DNA from: Aporophyla lueneburgensis
Taxonomy: Eukaryota > Arthropoda > Insecta > Lepidoptera > Noctuidae
DNA length: 64,000 bases
Direction: 5' to 3'
Assembly: GCA_932294355.1 (NCBI GenBank)
Contig: OW028758.1
Location: forward strand, 10,456,501-10,520,500
Of the stretch, positions 42,912 through 54,704 are shown piece after piece (the stretch's first letter is position 1; each line of letters begins with the position of its first letter). The translations under genes were made by a program, and so were the position numbers. Below the pieces are notes generated by a model. The model worked only from the letters and a program-made list of their open reading frames with translations, ran no database searches and was not told the origin of the DNA.

Positions 42912-43081
42912 GTCTATGGAAGCGTGTTTTTTAGCTTTTTTTTAAAACTATTATTTATTTTCTATTTTTTTGGGTGTTTTGAATTTTGAGCCGTATGCCA
43001 GCGTAGTTTGTGACGTATGTCAGCGTAGTTTTAGAAGTCAGTTTTTTGCTGTCCTGGTACCCCTGGCAAGGATAATGGCAC

Positions 43082-43235
43082 AAATTTATGAAATTATTGC
43101 ATTGTCATCGGTCGGCAGGTGTGGAAAGTTTGAATGAAATCTGGTCGTTTAAAGTGGGTCAAAATCGCGCTATAAGGAGTCGGTTACAAATAAACATACT
43201 AACATACAAATATACAAGTGAAGCTTATATAAAGC
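43082..43235 (+). repeat. Dispersed repeat G
   Basis: 'attattgcattgtcatcggt', 'gaatgaaatctggtcgttta', 'gctataaggagtcggttac' then 'aacatactaacatacaaata'. A reversed copy lies at 48870-49013. A fragment of repeat K ('ccggccaactgcgagtccga') follows at 43243. Confidence 0.65.
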
Positions 43236-43314
43236 GTGTAAAAAACCGGCCAACTGCGAGTCCGACCACGAACAACGAAAGGTTCCGTAGTTGGGATAAA
43301 TTTATTTAAAGAAC

Positions 43315-45425
43315 AAACTTAATTGTTTAGTTGAATAAATGTTCTCGCTTACATCGATACATACGGTCCCATACATCACGGTCAGTTCTACAACTGCAAG
43401 TAAGTTTGTAATCGGCCAAAAAAAAATGTGATAAAACTACAAATTAACGTTGTTTTCATGATTCTAGGTCAAAGTGGGAACCGCCATAACGGTTTGGATT
43501 TATTTGCAAGTATCTAAATAAGTCACATCAACGGCCGTATTTTTTTATTACGTTGGCTTAGAAGCTTAATCTTTAAGAGTTCTAAGGGACCGTTTGGTAT
43601 TAATTTCAACATGACGCGTTCTTGAGAAAAATGGTCTTGACAATCAAACAGACGGACACACAACGAAATGATTATATAAGGCCTCCGTTTTTCCTTTTAT
43701 TATACGAAATACTTTAAAAAATGTATGAGTAACAGTGCTAACACATAATATCAAGGAACCCTTTAAATTGTATATTAATACTTCACTTGAACCCAGCTAA
43801 ATTCTATTCACGCTAAGATCAATAGACAATTTTGCTTAACGTAAATGACCATGAACGGAGACCATTTCCCATAGTAGACCATAACACTTAAGGCAACTAA
43901 GGCAAATGATTTTGGCCTCAGCAGGTAAATCCATTACGTCCAACCAAAGTGGTCGACAATGACCCATATTAAGGATCACTATATAACGATATGGCCACCA
44001 TATCATTTTATAATACGACCTAAAAGCTTATATTCTAAGTATACTGTAATATGACCGATGAAGGAAAACAGATATGGTTTTTACATAATATTGTTGACTT
44101 GATGTAATAACATGTTTTTCAACAACCGTAGAAATGAAATTAAATGATTATTACAGTAATAAGATCGATCTTCTGAGACACTTTTAAAAGTCAACTTGGT
44201 AGACAATTTCGACGCCATTTTGTTAAAGATTAAAACAAGATGGCGCCGTCATTCTAGCTCACTTATCCCTAAGAATCCAACTCACGGTCACGATCTCTTG
44301 TACAGTTTCAAATATTTCGGGTCCTTAACTTCGGATGACGCAATTTCCGGATTCACAGCCCGTTAGTCACGAGCCCCAACATATTTTAATCCCAGCTCTA
44401 ATTAATGACTTTATTAGGGTACAACCTTGTATGTTTTACGGAGCTTAATTTTTCACAAACAGCGTCATAAATTAGAAAATATTAAAAAAGATTATATCAA
44501 CAAATCCTAGCACCTAAAATCGGGACCCCTATCATTGAATTTATCAAAACCCTTATTACAAATGAGATTTGGGACCGGTCTCAACATAATCCATGTTCTA
44601 TCCCAGCCCTTTTAGCGTAAGGGAAGCAAAATTAAGCCTGTGAAGGGCTCCATAAAGAGACCAATTTTAATCCTTCAGATCTAATGAAAATATTTGTTGT
44701 TGACAGGTCTTGACGAACTTAGTGGATTAAGATTAATTAATTAATCAGAAGACTTGGTCGTACTTCTGAGTCCTAAATAAATACGCAAGACATTTTGACG
44801 CAAAGCAAACAACTTAAGTTGAATATTTCATAGTAACAAATACTTCACAAAACCGGAAAAAGCATAAAACGTGGAGTTATAGTAAATTTTTTAACTGCAA
44901 TTTTTACTACACACCGTGTACTTTAAACAAACAAATAATCGTTTCCTGCTCGCGAGGCGAAAATAAAACAGTATTTAAGCAAACATTACAGATACGAACA
45001 TCGAGCGGTAAATCTTTCTTTATCGCCCAACTATCTTCGCGCGTTTCAAACTTAGGGTTCAGTATAACAACTTGCGGGTAGATAATCCGTTCGTGAAGAC
45101 AATTCACCCTGTATAAGAAGGTGCATTCGTTTACCTATTGAAATGGTAATTGATTTTATTTCTGTAAGCAGGTTTGTATAGGCACTTTTACACGCTAAAT
45201 GTCAATTATGTTTTAAAACTAAATTAGTTCGGTGTGTCTTATCCGAATACTCTGAAAAGAAAGACCGAAACAAATTCAGATGTCAGTTTCTTTTAAAATC
45301 CAGACTTAATCTTGGTCAGATCATGTGAAGACCACGTAGATTGGTATGTGAAATGGTCTTTCGAGGAGAAGACGACACAGAATTAGTATACTCTCCAGTA
45401 TGAATCATGGTTAGGTATGAAATGA
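43315..45425. other. Long gene-free stretch
   Basis: AT-rich with repeat-K-like debris at 43580-43710. No frame with a domain. Confidence 0.4.
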
Positions 45426-45429
45426 AAGC

Positions 45430-45625
45430 AGTGTGACTTAAAAGTCGTGGGTTCGAATCGAACCGAATTTTATCACCACTGCTCTCAAAATGGTGAAGGA
45501 AAGAATCGTGAGAAAACTGTGGCATCTACCAACCCGCACTAGGCCAGTGTGGTCCTCGCACAGAGAGGAAGCCTGTGTTACTGTATCATAGCAGTGGAAA
45601 CATTATTCATAATGCTAAGCTTATG
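45430..45625 (+). mobile_element. SINE family A copy
   Basis: 'gtcgtgggttcgaatcgaac' (B box), 'atcaccactgctctcaaaat', 'catctaccaacccgcactag', tail 'catagcagtggaaacattat'. Confidence 0.75.
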
Positions 45626-45814
45626 GTAAGAGAGATCTTATCAACAATTGTTTACGTGGTCCTCGTTCGACACAACTTCATCAAGTTAATGTATTTGATA
45701 CGGTCGATATCTTTCTACTCCCTATCAATTGAATGTTAAATAAGCTTGATAACTGTTTCTTACTCATAACTGAACTGTTTCATTATCACCTGCCTAGCCT
45801 ATTCTCAAGTACAG

Positions 45815-45940
45815 CGCCGGTTGATAGATGTCACATGTCTTGAATTTTTGGTTTTAGAACACCGGTTTCGTCACGTTGTTTTCCTTCACCGTTTTGAGAG
45901 CAGTGGTGATGAAATTATGTACACGAAGTATTGGTGCTGT
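45815..45940 (-). mobile_element. SINE family A fragment
   Basis: 'ttgatagatgtcacatgtct', 'gttttccttcaccgttttga', 'gagcagtggtgatgaaatta'. The head is lost. Confidence 0.7.
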
Positions 45941-46254
45941 AATAGACGGTTTTCGGTACATAAAAAAAACAACAGAAATAAAAGGTGAACGAAAATAACT
46001 ATTGCAAACAACGAAAATAGCCAATGAACTGACAGCAGAATGTTTCAGAATTAGTTAGAACCGGTTGATGTAGTTACAAAGTAACTTACACAGAATGCGG
46101 AGTTTTAATTGCAAAATGGCTGCCTATAATGTTGTAAATGCACTCAACGCTATTTGAGGAATCCTATAAAATTCTGATAATAGTAAACGTTTCCAGAAAA
46201 TTTGTTTAATTATAGGCCTGAAATATTCGACAGCCTTTATTTTTTACCATAAAC

Positions 46255-46345
46255 CAAATTAATCCGTTGCTTTATATGTTCAAAAAAATTGTCTGCTCAA
46301 CAGCGTAAATAGCGCAATGAATGTTGTTGAACTGTCAAAATCTGG
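46255..46345. repeat. Repeat F, reversed copy
   Basis: 'ttgtctgctcaacagcgtaa', 'atagcgcaatgaatgttgtt', 'gaactgtcaaaa'. Confidence 0.55.
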
Positions 46346-46394
46346 GTCCGGTATTCTAATGCCAAAAATATAATTTTATCTGTTTGGATTTAGA

Positions 46395-46825
46395 TCTCTA
46401 ATTACTGGGTAATAAGATACCATTTGATAAAACTGATAGTCAGTCACAACGGGCTTCTGACTACCCGTGACGTCTGTCAAAGATTTACAATACTGTGTAT
46501 AGTCCTGCAGATCGTATTTCGGCCATGGCGGCCAATCTCAAGAGACTGACAGAGACAAGAGACAGACTAGCCATCGGCGCGAAAAATATTATAGTGCGCA
46601 GATACAGTAGAATTTACTCCCTCACTCTCATAGTCCGATGGGACGGCAATCCGACACGACCGGAGAGAGGTCAGGTTCAGGACCAACGGCTTAACGTACC
46701 GCACCGAGGCACGTGGGTACCACACCGCCAACTTCCACATTGTGGGCTGTGTGTTAGATATTCCTAATGGAAAAACCGCCCGACCTGGGTATCGAACCTA
46801 CGAGACCAACAGGGCAGTTACCACA
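46395..46825 (-). repeat. Mosaic of family D, a SINE-like block and S1 fragment
   Basis: Family D sequence (46395-46490: 'cgggcttctgactacccgtg') is followed by a block with 'gatgggacggcaatccgaca' and 'cgaccggagagaggtcagg' (46500-46670). A second D block follows ('aggaccaacggcttaacgta'). Last comes an S1 B-box fragment ('cctgggtatcgaaccta', 46775-46820). The D parts are continuous if the middle block is removed, so it is probably an insertion. Confidence 0.5.
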
Positions 46826-46829
46826 GGGC

Positions 46830-47890
46830 AATACTATATACTGCAGCGGCGAGGTGTAAATTTTTCTAAAAGAGAAGCCGAAGTGAAGTCGGCTTTAACT
46901 TACTGACTCATCAATAAAGAATACTTACTATCATTCTAAAATTAATATAGGAATGTAATGAATTAAATACAATTAAAATGAACAGCTGAAAACCGAATAA
47001 AATATGCAATATTCCTCTATCTCGTTCTCGCTGACGCATTTTTCTATACTTGTCTCTGTCATAACCCGCTGTACAACGGCTTGCTCTCGTACATATCAAG
47101 CGGTGCCACGTGACCTAAAGTGACATCATTACGGGATCGCTGTTGTATGAATTTTTAGTTCCCGATTATGACGTTTTGGCGCCGGGTTAATTTAGAACAT
47201 TTCTCTTATGTTGTAATACAAAGCTAAAAATAACCTTATTTGTTGTTTGAATGTTATGGTGAATTAAATACCCGTAGTGTAACTATATTTATTGACAATA
47301 GTAGCCACTATTTACATACTATTGTATTTTTAATAGTGATAGAGTTACCAATGCGATTGCCCCGAAGGCAAGCCGGTAGGAATCGTGTTATATGGTGCTT
47401 TCGCCACTGATATACTGTCTTACCAAAACGTAGTGGCATTAATACAATTTTCGTGTATCATTTTACATAGATCTACATTGTAAGGAACCCAACCCAAATA
47501 AAGATGCTCACATAAAAATTGAGCCATTTTATTTGGATGTCGTACAAAAAGTAGTTAATCTGCATAAAGGATCCCGTAATGCCGCACCGAATACCTCGGG
47601 ATGCGAACGTTTGGCATAACAAATATTATGGTAATGCACCCATGCTCTTATGGGATTTTGAAATAAGGATATTAGCTACATGGATATTTAGTAATGAAGC
47701 CTTTTGGGACGTCGGAGATGTCAGAGTATACGTGTGAACGTGATTGGGTCAATAATGATAAAGCGTGGGGTTTTTATATATATATATATACCTATAGCTG
47801 GCAGCCTATCCGTGTAACGTGTTGTTTTAAGATCATATTTTAATAATACATATTATAAATCCACGCACGTTTTAAATGTGAATGTTTGCT
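46830..47890. other. No recognised feature
   Basis: AT-rich; (TA)n at 47775-47790. Confidence 0.4.
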
Positions 47891-47892
47891 AC

Positions 47893-48013
47893 AAAACACT
47901 ACAAAGTCAAAAATAACTTTAATTTTGGAAGTCGGTGTCTTAGGATCTGTATTTAAGGTTTTTATTGCCACCGACTTCCGAAATTAAAGATATTTTTGAC
48001 TTTGTAGTGTTTT
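47893..48013. repeat. 121-bp inverted-repeat element
   Basis: 45-bp arms (47893-47937, 47969-48013) with 4 or fewer mismatches, loop 31 nt. The arms contain 'ggaagtcggtg', a motif also found as 'tttgaagtcggtta' near 14325 and 48330. Confidence 0.75.
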
Positions 48014-48367
48014 TTTTAAGGAAGTCGGTTGTTATTTTTTTTTTGTAAAAAGTTTTTATCTTTTACTTTTTAGTTATAGTAGATACACCGCACTAATCTG
48101 ATCGCGTTATTCGTACATTTGTCGCGCAAATACTTAATGCAAATTTAAGACTTACCTATATGGTTTTCACATGGATCCCTTTGTCCGAATGGAACCAAAT
48201 TAAAATGGGACCATTCGGGAAGCACCACCTTTCGAATAAAAAGAATTATCAAAATCTGTTCACCCAGTCAAAAGTTCTGAGGAAAAAGCATTTAAAAAAA
48301 ATACAGTCGAATTGATAACCTCCTCCTTTTTTTGAAGTCGGTTAAAAAGTAGAGGAATACCAAAATA

Positions 48368-48500
48368 ACGATGGCTGGGCCGTCTTAAAGATGATGTAGA
48401 TAAAGTGACTACCGAGATGACGACTAATTGAGAAGTGTGGAAGAAATAAGGAAAAAGACATGTTGCGTCAACCCCAAATAAATTTGGGAGACTGATGACC
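48368..48500 (+). pseudogene. LINE C-terminal fragment 4
   Basis: 'gctgggccgtcttaaagatg', 'gtgactaccgagatgacgac', 'gagaagtgtggaagaa', 'acatgttgcgtcaacccca'. It matches 34268-34375 and extends further 5'. It carries a premature stop (atTGAg) and a small insertion. Confidence 0.5.
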
Positions 48501-48554
48501 ACGCCAATATTCCTCAAAGAGATAGACAGAGTTGTAGAGTATCTAGGCATAAGT

Positions 48555-49195
48555 TTATCATCATCTGCTTAGCCTTTTCCTAACTATGTTGGGGTCGGCT
48601 TCAAGTCTAACCGGATGTAGCTGAATACCACTATTACACGCTTTATATTAGAATAGAATAGAATAGAATATATTTATTGTAAAAACATGAGTATACATCA
48701 CATAATATGTGCAAGGTCTTAAAATCTGCATGTTTTGCCATTTATGGCGTACAAAATAAAATTTTTTTTTTGGATAAATAATCCATAAAAAAATTAAAAA
48801 TGACACAGCAAACAAAAAAAAAATATTAAAATATTCCTAATGCTAATTGAAAAATAAAAAAAGTTTTTTTTAGCTTCACTTGTATGTTTTTTTGTATGTT
48901 AGTATGTTTGTTTGTAACCGACTCCTTATAGCGCCATTTTGACCCACTTTAAACGACCAGATTTCGTTCAACTTTGCACACCTGTCAAAGACCGATGACA
49001 ATGCAATAATTTTCTATTTTTTTACATGGCCTATCAGACCTCCACGACCCAGTTATTAGGTAAAACGATACCCTATTAGTAAGACTGGCTGTCAGACTTT
49101 CGGGCTTCTGATGACCCGTAACGACTGTCGAAGATCTACGAACCACAACCGGGACTAAAGGCTTAACGTGCTTTCCGAGGCATGGAAACGTTATT
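48555..49195 (-). repeat. Family D copy split by repeat G, itself split by a LINE tail
   Basis: The D tail is at 48555-48632 and the rest at 49016-49195 ('ggcctatcagacctccacga' to 'cttaacgtgctttccgaggc'). Between them is repeat G (48633-48648 and 48870-49013, minus orientation). Inside G is a LINE tail at 48649-48869. Removing each layer restores the outer one. Confidence 0.65.
48649..48869 (-). repeat. LINE 3' tail with (TATTC)n end
   Basis: (AGAAT)n at 48650-48671 then 'atatttattgtaaaaacatg', 'gcatgttttgccatttatgg'. On the minus strand this is a LINE 3' UTR ending in a pentanucleotide repeat. Confidence 0.55.
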
Positions 49196-49406
49196 ATTAC
49201 CCACAAAATACCCTAAAAGCAAACTTGATTAATCCTTCATAGCTATCAAAAACGAACTGACACTTAATAAACCCTATAACCAAATTAAACGTAACTATAA
49301 AACAATCAGATACATATACCCAATGGGGCTGAACAATAATTCCATGGGTCGCCATTACTTGGGCGTGCAATGGGCCGAGTGTCGTTAGAACGCTGCCCGG
49401 CCCATT

Positions 49407-49443
49407 TATATAAGTAGCGAGATGTTTTAGCAAGCACTTAGTG
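49407..49443 (+). promoter_or_regulatory. Candidate TATA/initiator pair
   Basis: TATATAAG at 49407-49414 and CTTAGTG at 49437-49443, with the initiator A 33 nt from the first T, the arthropod spacing. A 'caccatggg' start context follows at about 49530, but its frame closes after 18 codons unless spliced. Such pairs occur by chance in AT-rich DNA. Confidence 0.25.
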
Positions 49444-49677
49444 AAAGCACTCGCGTCCAATTGATTGCTTTATTCGCGACATACGGGTTGGAAGGACTCT
49501 GATAGATTGATTTATGGGTCATTCTGGCACCATGGGTAAATCTGGGACGTTGTGCCTCACAATGTCCACTTTTTGCAGAAAATCATAGGCTGCCACGGCC
49601 TTATTTAAGCGGATGTAAACAACATTCATAAGTCTTAAAGACATGAAGAACATAGTGTAAAGTTCGCTCTTTTATAA

Positions 49678-49772
49678 TATAATAGCTTAGGACAACTAAC
49701 ACACCGTTATCTGATCCCAAACTAGGCAGAGCCTGTACTATGGCAACCAGAAAACTGATTAATATACTTATA
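49678..49772 (-). mobile_element. SINE S2, 3' part
   Basis: 'taggacaactaacacaccgt', 'tatctgatcccaaactaggc', 'agagcctgtactatggcaac'. The head is missing. Confidence 0.7.
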
Positions 49773-49774
49773 CT

Positions 49775-51080
49775 CTTATACTGTACTGATAATTTTCTCA
49801 TAATTATACTCTTATATTTTACACTGACTTATGTATAGAACAGGAAGGATACTCCGACCAGACGGGTGTGGACAACTGCCCGACGATTGATTTCGGGATG
49901 TTGTATATATGCTACTTGCGCGGTAAACTCTGCTTGCGCGATGCAGGATTTTGCGTGACGTCAGTGTGTTGCGTAGTTCGCATGTAGCGATGTAGATGCC
50001 GCTACTTCACTCCACTTCGGTTGACAACAGTAATTCCTGATTATTTTTTATCATCGATTACTGTAATCAGCGTCTGACCTTAATCTGGACCAAGTCAGAG
50101 CTTACCTTATTATTTAACCAGCTGCTGTTGAATGTCAACCAGCTATAGTATCCGGTACAAATAATACGTCTAAAATCACAAAGCATTACTCAAGACACTC
50201 CCCTTTAAAACCAATCTCATCAGATTTACAGCCTAACTAAACAGCCAACACGCTATACACACGTCAAATCAGTATGTCACCCAACTTCCCATATTATTAT
50301 TGTACTTAGAGGGAGAAAGCGATTTAGTGATTGAGACGGCACGTGCCTCTGATTCATTGACCATAGAGCTCATACCCCTTGGGAAACGATCAAACAGCCT
50401 TATACAAAACTCAATTAAGTGCAATTTGAAACCATACGATAATGAGTTCGAGGCACAATGGAGTCCGAAATACGAGGAAAACAATGTTTTATGCAAAGTT
50501 GTGTTGGAATCCCGCGAGAGTTAGAGGCTGTATGTTTCGACGAAATGTGCTGAAGGACCGAAAAGTAAAGAATACTTTGTAAGACGCGGATCCTTATTCG
50601 ACAGGTAGTTCCAGAGATTAATTCCTACAAACAAACTCACAAACTTTTCCTCTTTATAAAAGTTTAGATAACGCAGCAACTAGTAAAACATATTTCAAAA
50701 TTTGAATGAATAAAATAGTTGGAACGCTCACAATACACAAGCAAGAACTATGGCCCAAAAAACTTCCCTTGCATCACCCATTCATACCAGAACAATCGCT
50801 CCACACATGTACAAACTACCTACAAAATGGTTGATTTAAGAAAAAACTTGGTCCAACTCGCGCCGTTCACAAGTTTTATGCCCAAGGACTTTCTTTTACG
50901 TTTTATGAGATCGGCTCTTGACAGTTAAGGAAAGGGTATGGAGCAATTTATTTTCATGCTTTTGCTGTATATCGGTTATAAATATCGCAGTCAAATGCTC
51001 TTAAAAATAACTGTGCTCCTTTGTTTCTGAAAATACAACGAATAGTTGTTGTAGAGAATAATGCTGGCCCTGTGTTAACG
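49775..51080. other. No recognised feature
   Basis: Mixed sequence. Opposed frames at 50269-50524 cover each other and show no domain. Confidence 0.4.
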
Positions 51081-51084
51081 GCTT

Positions 51085-51330
51085 ATTTACAAGTTACGTA
51101 CGTACGTCGTGGATTCGCACCTAGACAGGCGATTTATTTAGTGCAATTTATTTCATCAGCACTGCTCTCAATAACGATGAAGGAAAACATCGTGTGGAAA
51201 CCGAGATGACATAGAACCAATAATTTGAAGACATGTGACATCTATCAACCCGCACTGGGCTCGCTTGAAGAAATTACGTCCCATTCGGGATCTCACAGAG
51301 AGGAAGGGAACGTGACTGTTTACGCCAGAA
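51085..51330 (+). mobile_element. SINE family A copy
   Basis: Head 'cgtcgtggattcgcaccta' (mutated B box), 'aggcgatttatttagtgcaa', 'agcactgctctcaataacga', 'ctatcaacccgcactgggct'. Confidence 0.7.
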
Positions 51331-51334
51331 TCTT

Positions 51335-51672
51335 TTCTGGAGGATTTTATCACCTATAAAGCTATCAAAAGCACCATCCAATCACAAAAACTTAACTTCC
51401 TCCATACCATTTAAAAGTAATGACTTATAAGATTTCAAGATCGTAAATTTTAGAGCTTAGCCTGTCTTCATGCACCATTGTAAACTCCAGTCGGCCATTA
51501 CAACTTCCGAGGAATGATAAAGAGTCGTTGCGTGTTGTATTTTCCTAGAAATAGGTCCGTATATGCAGTAACATGCTGTGTATGTTGACTGTTGAACATG
51601 AGCTTCTCCTATAGCCTTTGGAAGTCTCGTAAATATAAACTTCAGGCATTAACGTCGAGCTATGACGGTAGT
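51335..51672. other. No recognised feature
   Basis: Spacer. Confidence 0.4.
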
Positions 51673-51674
51673 TG

Positions 51675-51888
51675 TTTTTTTTTAATTAGATTTGCAATCT
51701 CCCACGTCACCCTAGGAGGTTGTCAGCAGCTTAACCGGACTTTCCTGTAGCTGCCTCAATAAATTAAGTCCTCCAGCTAGGGCTTACAAATTGAAACTAG
51801 CAGCAGTTACGCACTATCAGCAGTTACGGACCTCGTCTTAGGGCGTTGCTGAAAGAGAGAAGGCAGCAAGGGACGGAAAGTGGTAATT
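51675..51888 (-). mobile_element. Jockey-like LINE 3' UTR, relative of 60187-61367
   Basis: Poly-T, then 'aagtcctccagctagggctt', 'acggacctcgtcttagggcg' and 'aggcagcaagggacgg', in the same order as the 3' UTR at 60187-60440 (cctccagccggggctt, gaacctcggcttaggc, ggcagcaagggactgg). It is 5'-truncated before the coding part. Confidence 0.6.
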
Positions 51889-51889
51889 G

Positions 51890-53275
51890 GTTTGATGCAG
51901 CCTAAATGAAGATATATTTTGGAGCCTGCTGATAGCAGGAAAACTAAAAAAAATAATGAATAGAAAATTCCTGAGTACCTACACCTGAAATAGAAAATTC
52001 GAAAGCTTATATCAAAATACCGTCCGATGAAATTTTGAACCTGAAAAAGGTTTAGAACAAAGAGATCCATTCAAGCTCAACAAATACTAGATTAATTCGA
52101 AACCACTCAAAGACTTAAAATAAAGGCACTTCAAACATACGATCCTAACTACCTTTACGAAACTGAACGGTTTCAGTTAATAATTCATGATGGACAAAAA
52201 TGGTCTTAAACCTAAGCTCCACTCATACGCAAGCGTTTGAGTAAATTAAAGATCTAATTGATAAATTATCTGTGACCCAGAAAAACCCAAGTGGTAACCT
52301 TTGAGCTTGACCACTGGAAGATATTGAAAGAGTAAGTGGAGGCTGAAAAAAGGTTCTATTACATATTCATGTGAAAAAATGTTACAGGATTAAAATTTCA
52401 GAATTTGGTCGTGCTCTGGAATTTGAGGACGAAAATTAGACGGTGAAATCACACGTAGTGAAACATTATGGGCTTCATTGAGGGTGAAGTGACATGGTAT
52501 CCCGCGAAATTCAAATTTTCTTTAAATTTTTGCAATTTGCGGGTACTGTCAGATTGTATGTGGATTAAAATTAGATTCGCAACCGGATCAAATACGGCTT
52601 CAGAGAATTATAATCATTAGAATCATCAATTCAACCCCTTTTGTATTTAATCCTATTGAATGACTTGTTTATCAATAAGTTATAAAATGGGATAAAATTA
52701 ACTTTGATTTAGCAAATTGCAAAAAAGTAAGAACATGAATTTCTCGGGGTACTTACTGTGACTCTTCCTTAAACAACAAATCTTCCAAGTAACAGTCACC
52801 CCTAATCTTCCAACTAGAAAAGCTAATTTTCGTGACGACATTAAAGAGAACAACACCAACTAATCAAGGCCTAAATCCCCAATCTCGAATGAAGCATCCA
52901 AAAGACAAATCAGAGTAAAACTACTAAAGCAACACCACAGAACGTACCGCGGTAGTGTTAAACACTGCCGGATCCGGACTCCGGATCCTGTGATCCCTAT
53001 TAATCCAGTGCGGGTTTTTGCCAGCCCGGAATTCACGCGATGGCGAGATAGAGACGGATATTTTGCCGGCATCACGAACCATCACGTTCGAAATGTAAAT
53101 TTTGATTTGATAACCCCATATGATAATGAGAGAACAATCCGTTTGGATCAGTTGCTGTGGTTAGGGTTGATGAATAGTAAAATTGGTTAATCATGTGTGT
53201 TTCTGTTTCTGTAGATGTACAGTTACTGTTGGTTCTGTGTTGTGTCAAAAAGTTCTGGTAATTTCTACTCTTTAA
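51890..53275. other. No recognised feature
   Basis: AT-rich. A short palindrome 'ggatccggactccggatcc' lies near 52970-52988. Confidence 0.4.
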
Positions 53276-53277
53276 CA

Positions 53278-53548
53278 TAATCAGCCTAGACCGATCCCAC
53301 TGTTGGGACAGAGGCCTCCTCTCGGTGTGAAGGAGGCCCAGTGCGGGTTGGTAGATGTCACTTGTCTTCGAATTTTTGGTACAAGGAAATGCCGGTTACC
53401 TTATGGTGTTTTCCTTCACCGTTTTGAGAGCAGTGGTGGTGAAATGATTTACACAAAGTAACGCGCCTGCCTGGGTTCGAAGCCACGACCTACAAACTCG
53501 TAAGTCGGGGCCGATACCACTGTGCCGATAACACTTCCCCTGTTTTTA
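53278..53548 (-). mobile_element. SINE family A, near-complete
   Basis: Full order on the minus strand: A-box-like region at 53519-53530, 'ggccccgacttacgagttt', B box GGCTTCGAACCC with one extra base, 'ccaacccgcactgggcct' and tail 'ctaggctgattatg'. Confidence 0.8.
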
Positions 53549-53844
53549 CTCTTTAGTGTGTTGAAATATTGACCTAGAGCGAAAAGTATAATAGTATAGA
53601 TTTAGTGTATATATATATAGTAGTAGATAAATAAGTATTTCTTTTATTCGTTCATAGGATACCAGAAAGCTTCTTGTACGATCTAAGAAGCGTGTCAGAG
53701 TTGCATTTTTTTTTCTTATGGCAAAATCTTTCCTCCAGCTTTTAGTTGGGCGTCAATGACATTTAGATTTAATTGTGTATTGTTTTCTATACCTACGGGA
53801 CTTTTTAAGGTATTATGTTGTTTTTTTACAACGACACAAAAATC

Positions 53845-54108
53845 AATCTGCCTACTATCTTCCCAACTATGTTGAGTTCGACTTCCATTCTAACTGGATG
53901 CACCAGTATTTAACATGAAGTGACTGCCTATCTGAAGTCCACCTAATCTAAATCCAGTGAGTAATATGATACCCTTTGGTAAGACTGGTTTGTCAGACTT
54001 TCGGGCCTTTACGGCACGGAGGGCTCTTGGTATGTAAAGATGGTCACCCATCCACGGAGTGACCGCGGCAAGGGTAGCTTAACCTGATCGACTGTTATTA
54101 CTTAGCCA
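53845..54108 (-). mobile_element. Family D SINE, best 5S-rRNA-like head
   Basis: On the minus strand the head reads GATCAGGTTAAGC (54077-54089), 'tacccttgccg', then CGGTCACTCCGTGGATGGGTGACC (about 54042-54065). Compare 5S rRNA: a GTTAAGC box A and CGGTCAGTACTTGGATGGGTGACC box C at about the same spacing. The body 'tttacataccaagagccctc' and tail 'gaactcaacatagttgggaa' follow. This supports a 5S-derived SINE (SINE3 type). The middle is shortened by a deletion. Confidence 0.7.
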
Positions 54109-54114
54109 CAGCCC

Positions 54115-54545
54115 TTCACACATAACGTTTCATTTTCACCTTCACCCTATTTTCTCTATAAACAATTCATTGGCCCCCCAAATGGTAATATTTCACGCCA
54201 CCCCCAGATACGAACCACATTTGTTTGTATGAAGGTGCAAGATGCATTGGAAATAATATTAGAATATTGAGCACTGTTTATTTTATGGCATATTTACTCA
54301 AAGGGCCATTTGCACTGAGGGAATCGATGTAATTCATAAATATTGCTTTTGGGCTCCCCCAAAGAGCAATATTTGTTTTAAGATATATCAGTTTTGCAGA
54401 TATATTTTTTCTTTTATATGGGCGCCTAATGCATTTTCATTTCTTCAAGTGCCATTTATATTGGGGCCAGAATCGATGGGGCCATTTTAAAATTGAATTC
54501 ATGATTTATCTCATCGCTTTAGAGAAGTAAGTTAGGGCCTTTTTG
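54115..54545. other. No gene; contains a small hairpin
   Basis: Inverted repeat 54338-54353 / 54358-54374 ('aaatattgcttttggg') with a 4-nt loop. 'gccattt...gaatcgatg' occurs twice (54305, 54450). Confidence 0.5.
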
Positions 54546-54547
54546 TT

Positions 54548-54698
54548 TTGGGTAGGAAATCATCAAATGACGCCTCCTGCTCTGGCTGGAGCGGAAGGGG
54601 TGTCAGACTTTTACTGACGAAAACCCATCCGTGTTCCTTCAGTTGCCTGTGCCAGGGCCACGGTAATTCTTTCGTACAAATCCGCAACCCTGGCAGGA
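54548..54698 (-). mobile_element. R1-clade-like LINE 3' tail (copy h)
   Basis: 'ggaaatcatcaaatgacgcc', 'cagacttttactgacgaaaa', 'tgccagggccacggtaattc', ends 'ccgcaaccctggcagg'. Recurrent boundary; target duplication unclear. Confidence 0.7.
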
Positions 54699-54704
54699 GT
54701 TCTT

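Noticed and set aside
49197..49460. 87-codon minus-strand frame
   Set aside because: No recognised domain and it overlaps the candidate + strand promoter; codon use looks random.
54042..54090. Possible 5S rRNA gene
   Set aside because: Only the box A to box C part resembles 5S rRNA and it continues into the family D body, so it is a SINE head, not a gene.
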